A DNA stretch of 64,000 nt from Ramlibacter sp. (GCF_029866045.1 NZ_JARXAB010000027.1:16995-80994), one strand, 5' to 3'. Positions 9,238-20,016 are shown, counted from the stretch's first letter. A program made the numbers and translations. Notes: generated by a model from the sequence alone, not told the origin.

Positions 9238-10728
9238 ATGAACCGCGAAATGTTGATGCTGGTCGATGCCATCTCGCGCGAGAAGAACGTCGAGCGTGAC
9301 GTCGTCTTCGGCGCTGTCGAACTGGCACTGGCCCAGGCCACCAAAAAGCTGTACCAGGGTGAAGTAGATATCCGTGTGTCGATGGACCGCGACAGCGGCG
9401 ACTACGAAACTTTCCGCCGCTGGCTGGTGGTGCCCGACGATCAGGGCCTGCAAAATCCCGACGCCGAAGAGTTGCTGATGGATGCCAGCGACCGTGTGGC
9501 CGATGTCGAGGTGGGTGACTTCATCGAAGAGCCGATCGAATCGCTGCCCATCGGCCGCATCGGCGCCATGGCCGCCAAGCAGGTCATCTTGCAGAAGATC
9601 CGCGACGCCGAGCGCGAAATGCTGCTGAACGACTTCATGTCGCGTGGCGAGAAGATTTTTGTCGGTACCGTCAAGCGCCTCGACAAGGGCGACATCATCG
9701 TCGAGAGCGGCCGCGTCGAAGGCCGGCTGCGCCGCTCCGAGATGATCGCCAAGGAAAACCTGCGCAGCGGCGACCGGGTCCGCGCCATGATCATGGAGGT
9801 GGACCTCACCCTTCGCGGCGCGCCCATCATCCTTTCGCGCTCCGCCCCCGAGTTCATGATCGAGTTGTTCCGCCAGGAAGTGCCCGAAATCGAGCAGGGC
9901 CTGCTCGAGATCAAGAGCTGCGCCCGTGATTCCGGCAGCCGCGCCAAGATCGCGGTACTGTCCCACGACAAGCGAGTCGACCCGATCGGCACCTGCGTGG
10001 GCGTGCGTGGCTCGCGCGTCAACGCGGTGACCAACGAGCTCGCCGGTGAGCGGGTCGACATCGTGCTGTGGTCCGAAGACCCGGCCCAATTTGTGATCGG
10101 CGCCCTGGCGCCGGCCAACGTAAGCTCCATCGTGGTGGACGAAGAAAAGCATGCGATGGACGTGGTGGTTGACGAGGAAAACCTCGCCATCGCCATCGGT
10201 CGCGGCGGTCAGAACGTGCGCCTGGCGTCCGAGCTAACCGGCTGGAAGATCAACATCATGGACGCCAATGAGTCGGCGCAAAAGCAGGCGGAAGAAACCA
10301 CCACCCTGCGCGCCCTCTTCATGGAAAAGCTCGACGTCGACGAGGAAATCTCCGACATCCTGATTTCCGAAGGCTTCACCAGCCTGGAAGAAGTAGCCTA
10401 CGTGCCCATTCAGGAAATGCTCGAGATCGAATCCTTCGACGAAGACACCGTCAATGAGCTGCGCGCCCGCGCCAAAGACGCCTTGCTCACGATGGAGATC
10501 GCCCGCGAGGAGAGCGTCGAGGAAGTGTCGCAAGACCTGCGCACCCTCGAAGGTCTGAGCCCGGAGCTCATCGCACAGCTCGCCGATGGCGGTGTGCACA
10601 CCCGAGACGAGCTGGCCGATTTGGCTGTCGACGAACTCACCGAAATCACCGGCCAGTCCACTGAGGACGCCACGGCCCTGATCATGAAGGCCCGCGAACA
10701 CTGGTTCACCAGTGCGGCCTCGCAATGA
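9238..10728 (+). CDS. nusA: Transcription termination/antitermination factor NusA
   Basis: A 496-residue RNA polymerase-binding factor that increases pausing and termination at hairpins and takes part in antitermination. In order it shows the N-terminal polymerase-binding domain, the S1 domain (about residues 135-200), the two KH domains ([14 protein letters not shown] and [14 protein letters not shown]), and two acidic C-terminal repeats (AR1/AR2), close to the E. coli length of 495. The ATG at 9238 is preferred over a GTG at 9232 because it matches the family start [12 protein letters not shown] and has GGAG about 10 nt upstream. NusA is a plausible autoregulator of the leader hairpin at 8581. 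Confidence 0.96.
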   Translation: MNREMLMLVDAISREKNVERDVVFGAVELALAQATKKLYQGEVDIRVSMDRDSGDYETFRRWLVVPDDQGLQNPDAEELLMDASDRVADVEVGDFIEEPIESLPIGRIGAMAAKQVILQKIRDAEREMLLNDFMSRGEKIFVGTVKRLDKGDIIVESGRVEGRLRRSEMIAKENLRSGDRVRAMIMEVDLTLRGAPIILSRSAPEFMIELFRQEVPEIEQGLLEIKSCARDSGSRAKIAVLSHDKRVDPIGTCVGVRGSRVNAVTNELAGERVDIVLWSEDPAQFVIGALAPANVSSIVVDEEKHAMDVVVDEENLAIAIGRGGQNVRLASELTGWKINIMDANESAQKQAEETTTLRALFMEKLDVDEEISDILISEGFTSLEEVAYVPIQEMLEIESFDEDTVNELRARAKDALLTMEIAREESVEEVSQDLRTLEGLSPELIAQLADGGVHTRDELADLAVDELTEITGQSTEDATALIMKAREHWFTSAASQ

Positions 10729-10751
10729 CATGATGGGAGGCCACAAAACAT

Positions 10752-13589
10752 ATGTCCAGTACGACCGTCGCCGAGCTCGCCAGTGAGCTCAAGAAAACTT
10801 CAGACCAGCTGCTCGAGCAGCTGCGTAGCGCGGGGGTGGCCAAGGCCGCACCCAGCGACACGGTTTCCGAGACCGACAAGCAGAAGCTCCTAGGCTATCT
10901 GCAGGCGGCCCACGGAACCGCGTCGCCCGAGCGTAAGAAGATCACGCTCACCAAGAAGTCCACCTCCGAGATCAAGCAGGCCGACGCCACCGGGCGGGCT
11001 CGCACCATCCAGGTCGAAGTCCGCAAGAAGCGGACCTTCATCAAGCGCGATGAAACCGAGGGTGTCGCCGAGCCTCAGGCTACCGCCCCAGCCGCTTCCA
11101 TCCTGGATCAGAGCGAGCTGGCTCGCCGCGAGGAAGAGGCCCGCCGCCAAGCCGAGCTGATTCGACGGCAAGAGGAAGACCTCGCCGAGAAGCGTCGTCA
11201 ACGCGAGGAGGCCGAGCAGCGTGAGCGCGACGCTGAGGTCCGTGCCGCCGCCTACCAGGCTGCCGAGCAAGCCAAGAAGTCCGAGGTCAGCGCGCTCAAG
11301 GAAGAGGCCGCTGCTGAGGCCGCCGCCAGTGCCGAGGCTCGCGCAGCTGCCCAAGCCGAGGCTCGCGCCAAAGCCGACGCCGAGTCCAAGGCGCGCTCTG
11401 ACGAGGACGCTGCACGCGCCCGCGACCTGGACGAACGTCGACGCAAAGCCCTGGCGGAAGCCGAGGCCATCCGCGCCATGATGGCCACGCCCAAAAAGGT
11501 ACTGGTGGCCAAAAAGCCCGAGGAGCCCAAGCCAGCGGAAGCAGCGAAGGTTGCCAAGGGCACGCTGCACAAACCCGCTGTCGGGACCGGCACCGGTCGG
11601 CCCGCTCCCGCCAGCCCGGCTCCCGCTGGCGCAGGCAAGGAACTCAAGTCTGCCAAGCTGTCCTCCAGCTGGGCGGGTGATCCGGCCAAGAAGAAAGCCA
11701 TCCCGACCCGGGGCGACGCCTCCGGCGGCGTCGGCCGCAACAACTGGCGCGGAGGCCCGCGCGGTGGTGGCGGTCGCCGCGGTGGTCGTGGCGACTCCCG
11801 CGAGGAGATGCAGGCCCAGCCGACCGAGCTGCGCGTGCTGGAAGTGCACGTGCCGGAAACCATCACCGTGGCCGAATTGGCGCACAAGATGGCGGTCAAG
11901 GCCTCCGAGGTCATCAAGGTGCTGATGAAGATGGGCCAGATGGTCACCATCAACCAGCCGCTAGACCAGGACACGGCCATGATCGTGGTCGAGGAAATGG
12001 GCCATACCGCGGTGGTCGCTGCGCTCGATGATCCGGAAGCCTTCACCGACGAGGACGTGGGCGCCGTTGAAGGTCCCGCCATGCCGCGCGCCCCTGTGGT
12101 GACCGTCATGGGCCACGTCGACCACGGCAAGACCTCGCTGCTGGACTTCATCCGCCGCTCCAAGGTGGCTGCGGGCGAAGCCGGTGGCATCACCCAGCAC
12201 ATTGGCGCTTATCACGTCGAGACGCCGCGCGGCATGGTGTCCTTCCTGGATACCCCTGGCCACGAAGCCTTTACCGCCATGCGTGCTCGCGGCGCCAAAG
12301 CCACGGACATCGTCATCTTGGTGGTGGCAGCCGACGACGGCGTCATGCCCCAGACCAAAGAGGCGATCAAGCACGCCAAGGCGGCGGGCGTGCCTATCGT
12401 CGTGGCGGTCAACAAGATCGACAAGCCCGAAGCCAACCCAGACCGCGTCAAGCAGGAACTGGTGGTCGAGGAAGTCGTCCCCGAAGAATATGGCGGTGAA
12501 TCGCCCTTCGTGAATGTGTCCGCGCGTACCGGCGAGGGGGTGGACGCCCTGCTCGAGCAAGTGCTGCTCCAGGCCGAGGTGCTGGAGTTGAAGGCGCCGG
12601 TCGAAGCGGCCGCCAAGGGTCTCGTCATCGAAGCCCAACTCGACAAGGGACGTGGTCCGGTGGCCACCGTGCTGGTCCAGTCGGGCACCCTCAAGACGGG
12701 CGATGTGGTCCTCGCTGGCCAAACCTTTGGCCGCGTGCGCGCCATGCTGGACGAAGACGGTAAGAGCATCAAGTCGGCCGGTCCTTCCATTCCGGTGGAA
12801 ATCCAGGGCTTGACCGAGGTGCCCCAGGCGGGTGACGAGTTCATGGTGCTCGGTGACGAGCGGCGTGCCCGCGAAATCGCCACCTACCGCGCTGGCAAGT
12901 TCCGCAACACCAAGCTGGCCAAGTTGCAAGCGGCCAAGCTGGAAAACATGTTTGCCGACATTGGCGCCGGCGAGGTCAAGACGCTGCCGATCATCATCAA
13001 GGCCGACGTGCAAGGCTCGCAGGAGGCCCTGGCCACCTCGCTGCTCAAGCTCTCGACCGATGAGGTCAAGGTGCAAATGGTCTACACCGGTGTCGGTGGA
13101 ATCAGCGAGTCCGACGTCAACCTGGCCATTGCTTCCAAGGCAGTGATCATCGGCTTCAATGTGCGCGCTGATTCTGGCGCCCGGAAGCTGGCCGAGGGCA
13201 ACGGCGTGGATCTGCGCTACTACAGCATCATCTACGACGCGGTCGACGAGTTGAAGGTCGCCATGTCCGGCATGCTGGCCCCCGAGCAACGTGAAGAAGC
13301 GCTGGGTACCGCCGAGATCCGCACCGTGTTCGTGGCTTCCAAGATCGGTACCGTGGCGGGCTCCTACATCACCTCCGGCCAGGTCACCCGTGGTTGCAAG
13401 TTCCGCCTGCTGCGGGACAACGTGGTGGTCTACAGCGGCGACATTGAGTCGGTTCGCCGGCTCAAGGACGACGTGCGCGAAGTCAAGGACGGCTTCGAGT
13501 GCGGTATCAAGCTGCGCAACTACAACGACATCAAAGAAGGCGATCAACTCGAGTTCTACGAGGTCAAGGAGATCGCGCGGACGCTGTAA
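10752..13589 (+). CDS. infB: Translation initiation factor IF-2
   Basis: A 945-residue translational GTPase that places initiator fMet-tRNA on the 30S subunit and promotes subunit joining. It has the N-terminal IF2 domain ([19 protein letters not shown]), a long highly charged Ala/Glu/Arg-rich linker with coiled-coil character (about residues 120-260), a Gly/Arg-rich stretch, and a second IF2_N motif. The GTPase domain starts near residue 450 with GHVDHGKT, and has DTPGHEAF and NKIDKP. Domains II to IV follow and end in [12 protein letters not shown]. It starts 23 bp after nusA in the usual operon order. Confidence 0.97.
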   Translation: MSSTTVAELASELKKTSDQLLEQLRSAGVAKAAPSDTVSETDKQKLLGYLQAAHGTASPERKKITLTKKSTSEIKQADATGRARTIQVEVRKKRTFIKRDETEGVAEPQATAPAASILDQSELARREEEARRQAELIRRQEEDLAEKRRQREEAEQRERDAEVRAAAYQAAEQAKKSEVSALKEEAAAEAAASAEARAAAQAEARAKADAESKARSDEDAARARDLDERRRKALAEAEAIRAMMATPKKVLVAKKPEEPKPAEAAKVAKGTLHKPAVGTGTGRPAPASPAPAGAGKELKSAKLSSSWAGDPAKKKAIPTRGDASGGVGRNNWRGGPRGGGGRRGGRGDSREEMQAQPTELRVLEVHVPETITVAELAHKMAVKASEVIKVLMKMGQMVTINQPLDQDTAMIVVEEMGHTAVVAALDDPEAFTDEDVGAVEGPAMPRAPVVTVMGHVDHGKTSLLDFIRRSKVAAGEAGGITQHIGAYHVETPRGMVSFLDTPGHEAFTAMRARGAKATDIVILVVAADDGVMPQTKEAIKHAKAAGVPIVVAVNKIDKPEANPDRVKQELVVEEVVPEEYGGESPFVNVSARTGEGVDALLEQVLLQAEVLELKAPVEAAAKGLVIEAQLDKGRGPVATVLVQSGTLKTGDVVLAGQTFGRVRAMLDEDGKSIKSAGPSIPVEIQGLTEVPQAGDEFMVLGDERRAREIATYRAGKFRNTKLAKLQAAKLENMFADIGAGEVKTLPIIIKADVQGSQEALATSLLKLSTDEVKVQMVYTGVGGISESDVNLAIASKAVIIGFNVRADSGARKLAEGNGVDLRYYSIIYDAVDELKVAMSGMLAPEQREEALGTAEIRTVFVASKIGTVAGSYITSGQVTRGCKFRLLRDNVVVYSGDIESVRRLKDDVREVKDGFECGIKLRNYNDIKEGDQLEFYEVKEIARTL

Positions 13590-13617
13590 GGCGCGCGCTG
13601 TCCCCCCGTTCCGCGCG

Positions 13618-13989
13618 ATGCCCAAAAGAGCAGCTCCGAACCGTAACTTCAAGGTAGCGGACCAGATCCAGCGCGATCTGGCGGACCTGATCGCCCGCGA
13701 ATTGAAGGACCCGCGCGTGGGCATGGTCACCATCCAGGGCATCGAGCTCACGCCAGACTACGCCCACGCCAAGGTTTTCTTCAGCGTGCTCAATGGCGAT
13801 GTCGAGGAAACGGCGCAGGGTCTCAACCAGGCCGCCGGCTTTTTGCGCAGTGGGCTGTTCAAGCGCCTGCATATCCATACGGTGCCGACGCTGCACTTCG
13901 TCTATGACCGCACGCCCGAGCGCGCGGCCGACATGAACGCGCTGATCGCCCGAGCGGTGGCCTCCCGTTCCAAGGACACCGAGACCTGA
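13618..13989 (+). CDS. rbfA: 30S ribosome-binding factor RbfA
   Basis: A 123-residue small KH-fold protein that binds the 5' helix of 16S rRNA during 30S maturation. Recognised by [20 protein letters not shown] at the N-terminus and the later [19 protein letters not shown]. The ATG at 13618 follows infB by 28 bp; a longer open frame to 13291 lies inside infB and is rejected. truB begins 2 bp after the stop. Confidence 0.94.
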   Translation: MPKRAAPNRNFKVADQIQRDLADLIARELKDPRVGMVTIQGIELTPDYAHAKVFFSVLNGDVEETAQGLNQAAGFLRSGLFKRLHIHTVPTLHFVYDRTPERAADMNALIARAVASRSKDTET

Positions 13990-13991
13990 GC

Positions 13992-14978
13992 ATGAACGCA
14001 CCACGAGCACGGGTCGTGAGGCGCCCCGTGCATGGGGTGCTGGTACTCGACAAATCACGCGGTATTTCCAGCAATAACGCACTGCAAAAGGCCAAATGGC
14101 TGCTGCGGGCGGAAAAAGCCGGCCATACCGGCACGCTGGATCCGCTGGCCACTGGGGCCTTGCCCCTGTGTTTCGGCGCGGCCACCAAATTCAGCGGGCT
14201 CCAATTGGAGGCCGACAAAACCTACGAGGCGGTTGCGGTGCTGGGCGTTCGAACCGCCAGCGGTGACGCCGAGGGCGACGTGATCGAGTCGCTGGATCCA
14301 CGGGCCGTCTCCCTACCCACCCCGGCGGAGCTGGCGGTGGTTCAGGCGCAATTTACCGGCCCCATCCGTCAGATGCCGCCGATGCACAGCGCCCTCAAGA
14401 AGAACGGCAAGCCGCTGTACGAATACGCCAGGGCAGGGGAGGAGGTCGAGCGCGAGCCGCGTGAGGTCACCATCCACGCCCTGACCATCACCCCGCATGC
14501 GCCCGCGGCCACCGGGCACCCGACCTTGCACATTCGGGCCACGGTGAGCAAAGGGACCTACATCCGCACCCTCGGCGAGGACATTGGCGCCGCCCTCGGT
14601 TGGGGCGCGCACCTGTCTGCATTGCGCCGAACCGACACCGGCGGCTTGTCGGTGCAGGACTCGATCACGCTCGAAGCCCTGGAGGCCCTGCCCGAGGGCG
14701 AGCGCCTCGCGCAACTGCTGCCGCCCGAGGCCCTGTTGGCCGGACATACCCGCGTCACGCTCGGCACAGATGATGCGGGTCGTTTTCTTTCCGGCCTGCG
14801 CCGGCGCGGTGCGTGGCCAGATGCCAGTGCCGTGGCGGTGTTCGGCGACGCGCCGCCGGCCCTCCTGGGCACGGCGCATGTCAAAGCCAGTGAATTGATC
14901 CCGGGGCGTCTGCTGAGCCCCATCGAAATACAGCAAATCCTGGAATCCAGAGCATCCCAAGAGGTAACCATCCCATGA
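13992..14978 (+). CDS. truB: tRNA pseudouridine(55) synthase TruB
   Basis: A 328-residue enzyme that isomerises U55 of the tRNA T-loop to pseudouridine. The catalytic aspartate sits in GTLDPLATG (about residues 47-55). The substrate-binding segment QMPPMHSALKKNGKPLYEYA and the RTDTGG motif later in the chain are intact. The C-terminal extension has the usual PUA-like tail. It is the fifth gene of the rimP operon, coupled to typA by an ATGA overlap (14975-14978). Confidence 0.95.
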   Translation: MNAPRARVVRRPVHGVLVLDKSRGISSNNALQKAKWLLRAEKAGHTGTLDPLATGALPLCFGAATKFSGLQLEADKTYEAVAVLGVRTASGDAEGDVIESLDPRAVSLPTPAELAVVQAQFTGPIRQMPPMHSALKKNGKPLYEYARAGEEVEREPREVTIHALTITPHAPAATGHPTLHIRATVSKGTYIRTLGEDIGAALGWGAHLSALRRTDTGGLSVQDSITLEALEALPEGERLAQLLPPEALLAGHTRVTLGTDDAGRFLSGLRRRGAWPDASAVAVFGDAPPALLGTAHVKASELIPGRLLSPIEIQQILESRASQEVTIP

Positions 14979-16804
14979 GCACTCCCATTCGCAACATCGC
15001 CATCATCGCCCACGTGGACCATGGCAAGACCACCATGGTCGACCAACTGCTGCGGCAGTCGGGCACCTTTGCCGACCACGAGAAGGTGGTCGACACGGTG
15101 ATGGACAACAACGCCATCGAGCGCGAGCGCGGCATCACCATCCTGGCCAAAAACTGCGCGGTGAGCTGGCAGGGCACCCACATCAACATCGTCGATACCC
15201 CCGGCCACGCGGACTTCGGCGGCGAGGTCGAGCGGGCCCTGTCCATGGTCGACGGCGTGGTGTTGCTGATCGACGCCCAAGAGGGCCCCATGCCCCAGAC
15301 CCGATTCGTGACCAAAAAGGCGCTGGCCCTGGGCCTGCGCCCCATTCTGGTGGTGAACAAGGTCGACAAGCCCGGCGCCAACCCCGACAAGGTGATCAAC
15401 GCCGCTTTTGACCTGTTCGACAAGCTCGGCGCCACCGACGAACAGCTTGATTTCCCGGTGGTCTATGCCTCGGGCATCAATGGCTGGTCCTCGATGACCG
15501 AAGGGGCGCCCGGCGAGCAGTGGGGTCCCGACATGTCGGCCCTGTTCGACACCATCCTCAAGCACGTTCCCGCCAACTCGGGTGATGCCTCGGCGCCGCT
15601 GCAATTGCAGATCTCTGCGCTCGACTTTTCCACCTTCGTGGGCCGCATCGGTGTGGGCCGCATCAGCCAGGGCACGATCAAGCCCTCGATGGACGTTCTG
15701 GTCATGGAAGGCCCGGACGGCAAGGCGGTCAAGGGCCGCATTAACCAGGTGTTGACCTTCCAGGGCCTGGATCGCGTGCAGGTGACCGAGGCTGGTCCCG
15801 GCCACATTGTCCTGATCAACGGCATCGACGAAGTAGGCATCGGCGTCACCATCACGGAGCCCGCCAACCCGGCGCCGCTGCCGATGCTCAAGGTCGACGA
15901 GCCCACCCTGACCATGAACTTCTGCGTCAACACCAGTCCGCTGGCCGGCCGTGAAGGCAAGTACGTCACCAGCCGCCAACTCTGGGACCGCCTGCAAAAG
16001 GAACTCCAGCACAACGTGGCGCTGCGCGTGTCTGAGACCAAGGAGGAGGGCGTGTTCGAAGTGATGGGCCGAGGCGAACTACACCTGACCATCTTGCTGG
16101 AAAACATGCGCCGTGAAGGCTATGAGATGGCCGTGTCCAAGCCGCGCGTGGTCTTTCGCATGGTCGACGGCGAGCGTCACGAGCCGATCGAGCTGGTGAC
16201 AGCCGACATTGAAGAACAACATCAGGGCGGCGTCATGCAGGCCTTGGGCGAGCGCAAGGGCGAGCTGGTGAACATGGAGCCCGATGGGCGTGGCCGCGTG
16301 CGCCTCGAGTACCGCATTCCGGCGCGTGGCCTCATTGGCTTCTCGAACGAGTTCTTGAACCTGACCCGTGGCTCTGGCCTCATCTCCAACATCTTTGACG
16401 GCTACGAGCCGCACAAGGGCGACATCGGCGGCCGTAAGAACGGCGTGCTGATCTCCATGGACGACGGCGAAATCTTCACCTACGCCCTGGGCAAGCTCGA
16501 TGATCGCGGTCGCATGTTCGTCCGGGCCAACGACCCGGTGTACGAGGGCATGATCGTCGGCATCCACAGCCGCGACAACGACTTGGTGGTCAACGCCACT
16601 CGCACCAAGCAGCTGACCAACTTCCGCGTTTCCGGCAAGGAAGACGCGATCAAGATCACACCCCCGATCGAGCTGACCCTGGAGTACGGCGTCGAGTTCA
16701 TCGAGGACGACGAGCTGGTCGAAATCACGCCCAAGAGCGTGCGCCTGCGCAAGCGTTACCTCAAGGAACACGACCGCAAGCGCGCGTCCCGCGAAGCCGC
16801 GTAA
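14975..16804 (+). CDS. typA: Ribosome-associated translational GTPase TypA/BipA
   Basis: A 609-residue elongation-factor-like GTPase that acts on 50S assembly and stress adaptation. G1 is AHVDHGKTT (residues 11-19), G3 DTPGHADF, and G4 NKVDKPGA. Domains II, III and V and the BipA-specific C-terminal domain (GRKNGVLISMDDGE, GMIVGIHSRDNDL) are complete. It overlaps truB by 4 bp and probably ends the operon, although the EamA gene begins 20 bp later without an evident terminator. Confidence 0.95.
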   Translation: MSTPIRNIAIIAHVDHGKTTMVDQLLRQSGTFADHEKVVDTVMDNNAIERERGITILAKNCAVSWQGTHINIVDTPGHADFGGEVERALSMVDGVVLLIDAQEGPMPQTRFVTKKALALGLRPILVVNKVDKPGANPDKVINAAFDLFDKLGATDEQLDFPVVYASGINGWSSMTEGAPGEQWGPDMSALFDTILKHVPANSGDASAPLQLQISALDFSTFVGRIGVGRISQGTIKPSMDVLVMEGPDGKAVKGRINQVLTFQGLDRVQVTEAGPGHIVLINGIDEVGIGVTITEPANPAPLPMLKVDEPTLTMNFCVNTSPLAGREGKYVTSRQLWDRLQKELQHNVALRVSETKEEGVFEVMGRGELHLTILLENMRREGYEMAVSKPRVVFRMVDGERHEPIELVTADIEEQHQGGVMQALGERKGELVNMEPDGRGRVRLEYRIPARGLIGFSNEFLNLTRGSGLISNIFDGYEPHKGDIGGRKNGVLISMDDGEIFTYALGKLDDRGRMFVRANDPVYEGMIVGIHSRDNDLVVNATRTKQLTNFRVSGKEDAIKITPPIELTLEYGVEFIEDDELVEITPKSVRLRKRYLKEHDRKRASREAA

Positions 16805-16824
16805 TCCAGTAGCGGGGCGCCTTG

Positions 16825-17706
16825 ATGCGGCTCACCCATGGACGTGCCGTGCTGGCGATGGTGGGGGTGACCCTGCTGTGGTCCACCGCCGGCGTCGTCA
16901 CCCGTCACCTCGAGCAGGCGGCCCGCTTCGAGGTGACCTTCTGGCGTAGCTTCTTCACCCTGGTATCGCTGGCAGTGATCTTGCCCCTGCTGCGGGGCCC
17001 TGGCGTTTTTGCGCGCCTGCGGCATGCGCCAAAAGCCCTGTGGGTCTCGGGCCTGTGCTGGAGCGTGATGTTCACCGCCTTCATGTTGGCGATGACCTTG
17101 ACCACGGTGGCCCATGTGCTGGTGACCATGTCCATCGGCCCGCTGCTCACGGCGCTGGGCGCGCGAATCTTTCTGCGCCATCGCATTGCGCTGCGAACCT
17201 GGGTTGCCATTGCGGTGGCCGGAGGCGCCATTGCCTGGATCTACGGCAGCCAGATCGGACAGGTTGGCCCGGCGGGGTGGCTGGGGATCGCGGTCGCCTT
17301 TGCGGTGCCCGTCGCAGGCGCTACCAACTGGACGCTGAACCAGCGCGCCCAAGCCCGCGGTGAGCAGGTCGACCTGGTACCGGCGGTGGCCGTGGGCGCC
17401 CTGGTGTCCTGCCTGGCGATGCTGCCGTTGGCGCTGCCTTTTCAGGCAACGGCCCATGACCTGAGCCTGCTGGCATTTTTGGGCTTGTTCCAACTGGCCA
17501 TTCCTTGCGTGGGCGCCGTGCTGTGTGCCCGTGTCCTGAGCGCGCCAGAGTTGTCACTGCTGGCATTGCTCGAGGTGGTGTTTGGCATCTTGCTGGCGTG
17601 GGTGGGTGCGGGGGAAGTGCCCGAGGCCCGTGTGCTGGTGGGCGGGTTGCTGGTGCTGGCGGCCTTGCTAGGCAATGAGATTCTTGGATGGAGACAAGCG
17701 CGATGA
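16825..17706 (+). CDS. EamA/DMT-family inner-membrane transporter
   Basis: A 293-residue protein with about ten predicted membrane helices in two repeats, the layout of the EamA (DUF6) drug/metabolite transporter family. An Arg/Glu motif near the end of helix 2 (FEVTFWRSFFTLVSLAVI) fits the family. The ATG at 16825 is preferred to the TTG at 16822. Substrate cannot be told; relatives export amino acids, sugars or metabolites. It overlaps the next gene (ATGA at 17703-17706), implying coupled expression with an acyl-CoA enzyme. Confidence 0.85.
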   Translation: MRLTHGRAVLAMVGVTLLWSTAGVVTRHLEQAARFEVTFWRSFFTLVSLAVILPLLRGPGVFARLRHAPKALWVSGLCWSVMFTAFMLAMTLTTVAHVLVTMSIGPLLTALGARIFLRHRIALRTWVAIAVAGGAIAWIYGSQIGQVGPAGWLGIAVAFAVPVAGATNWTLNQRAQARGEQVDLVPAVAVGALVSCLAMLPLALPFQATAHDLSLLAFLGLFQLAIPCVGAVLCARVLSAPELSLLALLEVVFGILLAWVGAGEVPEARVLVGGLLVLAALLGNEILGWRQAR

Positions 17707-18869
17707 GCCCCTCTCACCCCGACATACTGACCGAGCGGCGCGGCCGCTTTGGCCTCATCACCCTCAACCGGCCGAAGGCGCTCAATGCCCTGTCTCTGGC
17801 GATGGTGCGCGCCCTGACCGCGACGCTTCGTGACTGGGCCGACGACGACCAGATCAACGCCGTGGCCCTGCGCGGCATGGGCCGGGAAGGGCCGTTTGGC
17901 GCCTTCTGCGCGGGCGGCGACATCCGTTTTTTCCACCGGGCCGCACTGGCTGGCGACCCGCGGCTGGAGGATTTTTTCACCGAGGAATACGCCCTCAACC
18001 ACTTGGTACACCGCTATCCCAAGCCCTATGTGGTGTTGATGGACGGCATCGTGATGGGCGGCGGCATGGGCATCGCCGGCCACGGCGCGGCGCAGTCGCT
18101 GCGGGTGGCGACCGAGCGCACGAAGATGGCCATGCCCGAAACCCACATCGGGCTCTTTCCCGATGTGGGCGGTGGTTGGTTCCTGGCGCGTTGCCCCGGC
18201 CATGTCGGCGAGTACCTCGCGCTCACCGGGCAGGTGATCGGGGGAGCGGACGCCCGTGACGCGGGCCTGGCCGATACGGTGGTGGCCAGTACCGAGTTGC
18301 CAGCGCTGTGGGAGCGAATGGCCGATGGTGACACCGCTGCCTTGCACACACTGCCCGCAACGACCGCTGCTGCCGACACTTCGGTAGCGTCGGTAGCGTC
18401 TGCTGGGTCCGCTGCGGCCTTAGCGGCGGGAACGGTACTCCCCGCCGCGCGGGCTTCGATCGACCGCGTCTTCGGTTTGCCGACGGTGCCGGAGATAGCC
18501 CAGGCCCTGGCCTCCGAGGCCGCGGCGGGCGACGCCTGGGCCGCACAAACCCTGGCCGCGCTGCGCCAGCGCTCGCCGATGATGCTGCACGTGGTGCTGG
18601 CCCAGATCCGGCGCGCCCGCAGCATGAGCCTGACGCAAGACCTGCGCATGGAACGCGACATGGTGCGCCATTGCTTCCATACCGAACACCTGGCCCGCAG
18701 CGGCGCCGCGAGCGAAACAGTGGAGGGGATTCGTGCTCTGGCGGTCGACAAGGACCACAGCCCCAAGTGGAACCCTGCGCGCATCGAAGATGTCACACCC
18801 GAGATGGTCGAGCCGTTCTTCGAGAGTCCCTGGCCGGCCTGGGCGCATCCGCTGCGGGACCTCGCCTGA
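17703..18869 (+). CDS. Enoyl-CoA hydratase/isomerase family, 3-hydroxyisobutyryl-CoA hydrolase-like
   Basis: A 388-residue crotonase-superfamily protein of the ECH_2 type, whose best-known members hydrolyse 3-hydroxyisobutyryl-CoA in valine breakdown. The oxyanion-hole segments CAGGDIR and GIVMGGGMGI and the acid/base segment PETHIGLFPDVGGG are intact. Two starts are possible (17688 and 17703); the second is chosen because of its ATGA overlap with the upstream gene and GGAG 8 nt before it. About residues 210-250 form an Ala/Ser/Thr-rich stretch encoded partly by a 9-bp duplication (tcggtagcg at 18381-18398), probably a surface loop. No valine-pathway neighbours are present, so the acyl group is uncertain. 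Confidence 0.85.
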   Translation: MSPSHPDILTERRGRFGLITLNRPKALNALSLAMVRALTATLRDWADDDQINAVALRGMGREGPFGAFCAGGDIRFFHRAALAGDPRLEDFFTEEYALNHLVHRYPKPYVVLMDGIVMGGGMGIAGHGAAQSLRVATERTKMAMPETHIGLFPDVGGGWFLARCPGHVGEYLALTGQVIGGADARDAGLADTVVASTELPALWERMADGDTAALHTLPATTAAADTSVASVASAGSAAALAAGTVLPAARASIDRVFGLPTVPEIAQALASEAAAGDAWAAQTLAALRQRSPMMLHVVLAQIRRARSMSLTQDLRMERDMVRHCFHTEHLARSGAASETVEGIRALAVDKDHSPKWNPARIEDVTPEMVEPFFESPWPAWAHPLRDLA

Positions 18870-18892
18870 TCGAGGCCGCCTGAAAAAGGCCC

Positions 18893-19366
18893 TCAGCGAT
18901 TGCGCTGCTTCATCGCCCGCTCGACCTCGCGCTTGCCCTCACGATCGGCGATCGTGGCGCGCTTGTCGTGCTCACCCTTGCCTTTGGCCAACGCAATCTC
19001 GCACTTGGCGCGGCCTGCCTTCCAGTGCAGGTTGAGCGGCACCAGGGTGTAGCCTTTTTGCTCGACCTTGCCGATCAGACGGCGGATTTCATCCTTGTGC
19101 AGCAAGAGCTTCTTGGTGCGCACCGAGTCTGGCGTCACATGGGTCGACGCGGTCTTGAGTGGGTTGATCTGGCAACCGATCAGGAACAGCTCGCCCTGCT
19201 TGATGACCACGTAGCCGTCGGTCAACTGCACCTTGCCCTCACGCAAGGCCTTCACCTCCCACCCCTGCAGCACCATGCCGGCCTCGTACCTCTCTTCGAA
19301 GAAGTAGTTGAAGGCCGCTTTCTTGTTGTCGGCAATGCGCGCGGGGGCTTCGGGCTTCTTGGACAT
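18893..19366 (-). CDS. smpB: SsrA (tmRNA)-binding protein SmpB
   Basis: A 157-residue RNA-binding protein that delivers tmRNA to stalled ribosomes for trans-translation. The OB-fold core starts with [20 protein letters not shown] and includes [20 protein letters not shown]. The basic C-terminal tail ([20 protein letters not shown]) is the part that enters the mRNA channel. The ATG at 19364-19366 (MSKKPE) is the family start; an open frame upstream to 19645 runs through the divergent ratA gene and is rejected. It converges with the hydrolase gene upstream, 23 bp between stops. Confidence 0.96.
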   Translation of the reverse strand: MSKKPEAPARIADNKKAAFNYFFEERYEAGMVLQGWEVKALREGKVQLTDGYVVIKQGELFLIGCQINPLKTASTHVTPDSVRTKKLLLHKDEIRRLIGKVEQKGYTLVPLNLHWKAGRAKCEIALAKGKGEHDKRATIADREGKREVERAMKQRNR

Positions 19367-19497
19367 GGGATGGAGGGAGGGGCCGGTCCGGCTCAATACA
19401 ATCGATGCCTGACCCGCGCAATGGCGGGAGTTGCCGGAGACGGCTCGCGGGCCGCCCGGGACCCTGCAAGGGCGCGCGGCAGGCCCCACGATTGTCC

Positions 19498-19941
19498 ATG
19501 AAAACCGTCCACAAATCCGTCCTGATCTGGTACAGCGCCGAGGAGATGTTCGCGCTGGTTCGGGACGTGGCCGTGTATCCGCAGTTTCTGCCCTGGTGTG
19601 ACACCACCCGCGTGTTGGAGGAGGATGAGGCTGGCATGCAGGCACAGGTGGGCATTGCCTTCGCCGGCATCCGGCAGACCTTCACCACCCGCAACAGCCA
19701 TGTGCCTGGACGCCAGATTGACCTGGCCTTGGTGGACGGACCGTTCTCGCATCTGGCGGGCCACTGGCGCTTCACTCCCGTGGGCGCAGCCGGTGAGCGC
19801 GCCTGCAAGGTAGAGCTCTCGCTGGACTACGCCTTTCGCAGCGCCACACTGGCGGGCCTGGTGGGGCCGGTGTTCGACAAGATTGCCGGCAGCCTGGTCG
19901 ATGCCTTCGTGAAGCGGGCGGAGCAGGTCTATGGGGGCTGA
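19498..19941 (+). CDS. ratA: RatA/Coq10-type START-domain protein
   Basis: A 147-residue SRPBCC-fold protein. [20 protein letters not shown], the VYPQFLPWC segment and the C-terminal [15 protein letters not shown] identify the Coq10/RatA family. In E. coli RatA was described as a toxin that blocks 70S association, while Coq10 homologues bind ubiquinone; either role may apply here. The ATG at 19498 is chosen by homology over a frame open to 19405. It stands in the conserved smpB-ratA-rnfH arrangement, divergent from smpB. Confidence 0.9.
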   Translation: MKTVHKSVLIWYSAEEMFALVRDVAVYPQFLPWCDTTRVLEEDEAGMQAQVGIAFAGIRQTFTTRNSHVPGRQIDLALVDGPFSHLAGHWRFTPVGAAGERACKVELSLDYAFRSATLAGLVGPVFDKIAGSLVDAFVKRAEQVYGG

Positions 19942-19950
19942 GTTCCGAGT

Positions 19951-20004
19951 CGCAGTAGCCGCAGAAGGCGCACATAGCGCAGATGGCGCAGATGGCGCGG
20001 TAGA
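19951..20004 (+). repeat. Six degenerate 9-bp tandem units between ratA and rnfH
   Basis: Consensus CGCAGATGG is repeated with period 9: cgcagtagc, cgcagaagg, cgcacatag, cgcagatgg, cgcagatgg, cgcggtaga. The two central copies are identical. The array fills the gap between the ratA stop and the rnfH start and replaces any recognisable ribosome binding site for rnfH. It contains no start codon. Confidence 0.8.
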
Positions 20005-20016
20005 CGCCGCTTGCTT

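Noticed and set aside
11961..13751. A 596-codon open frame antisense to infB and rbfA
   Set aside because: The translation is His/Val/Leu/Gly-rich and has no domain. It is the expected mirror of GC-biased third positions in infB.
14558..16012. A 484-codon open frame antisense to typA and truB
   Set aside because: No start context and no family features; it lies wholly under two certain genes.
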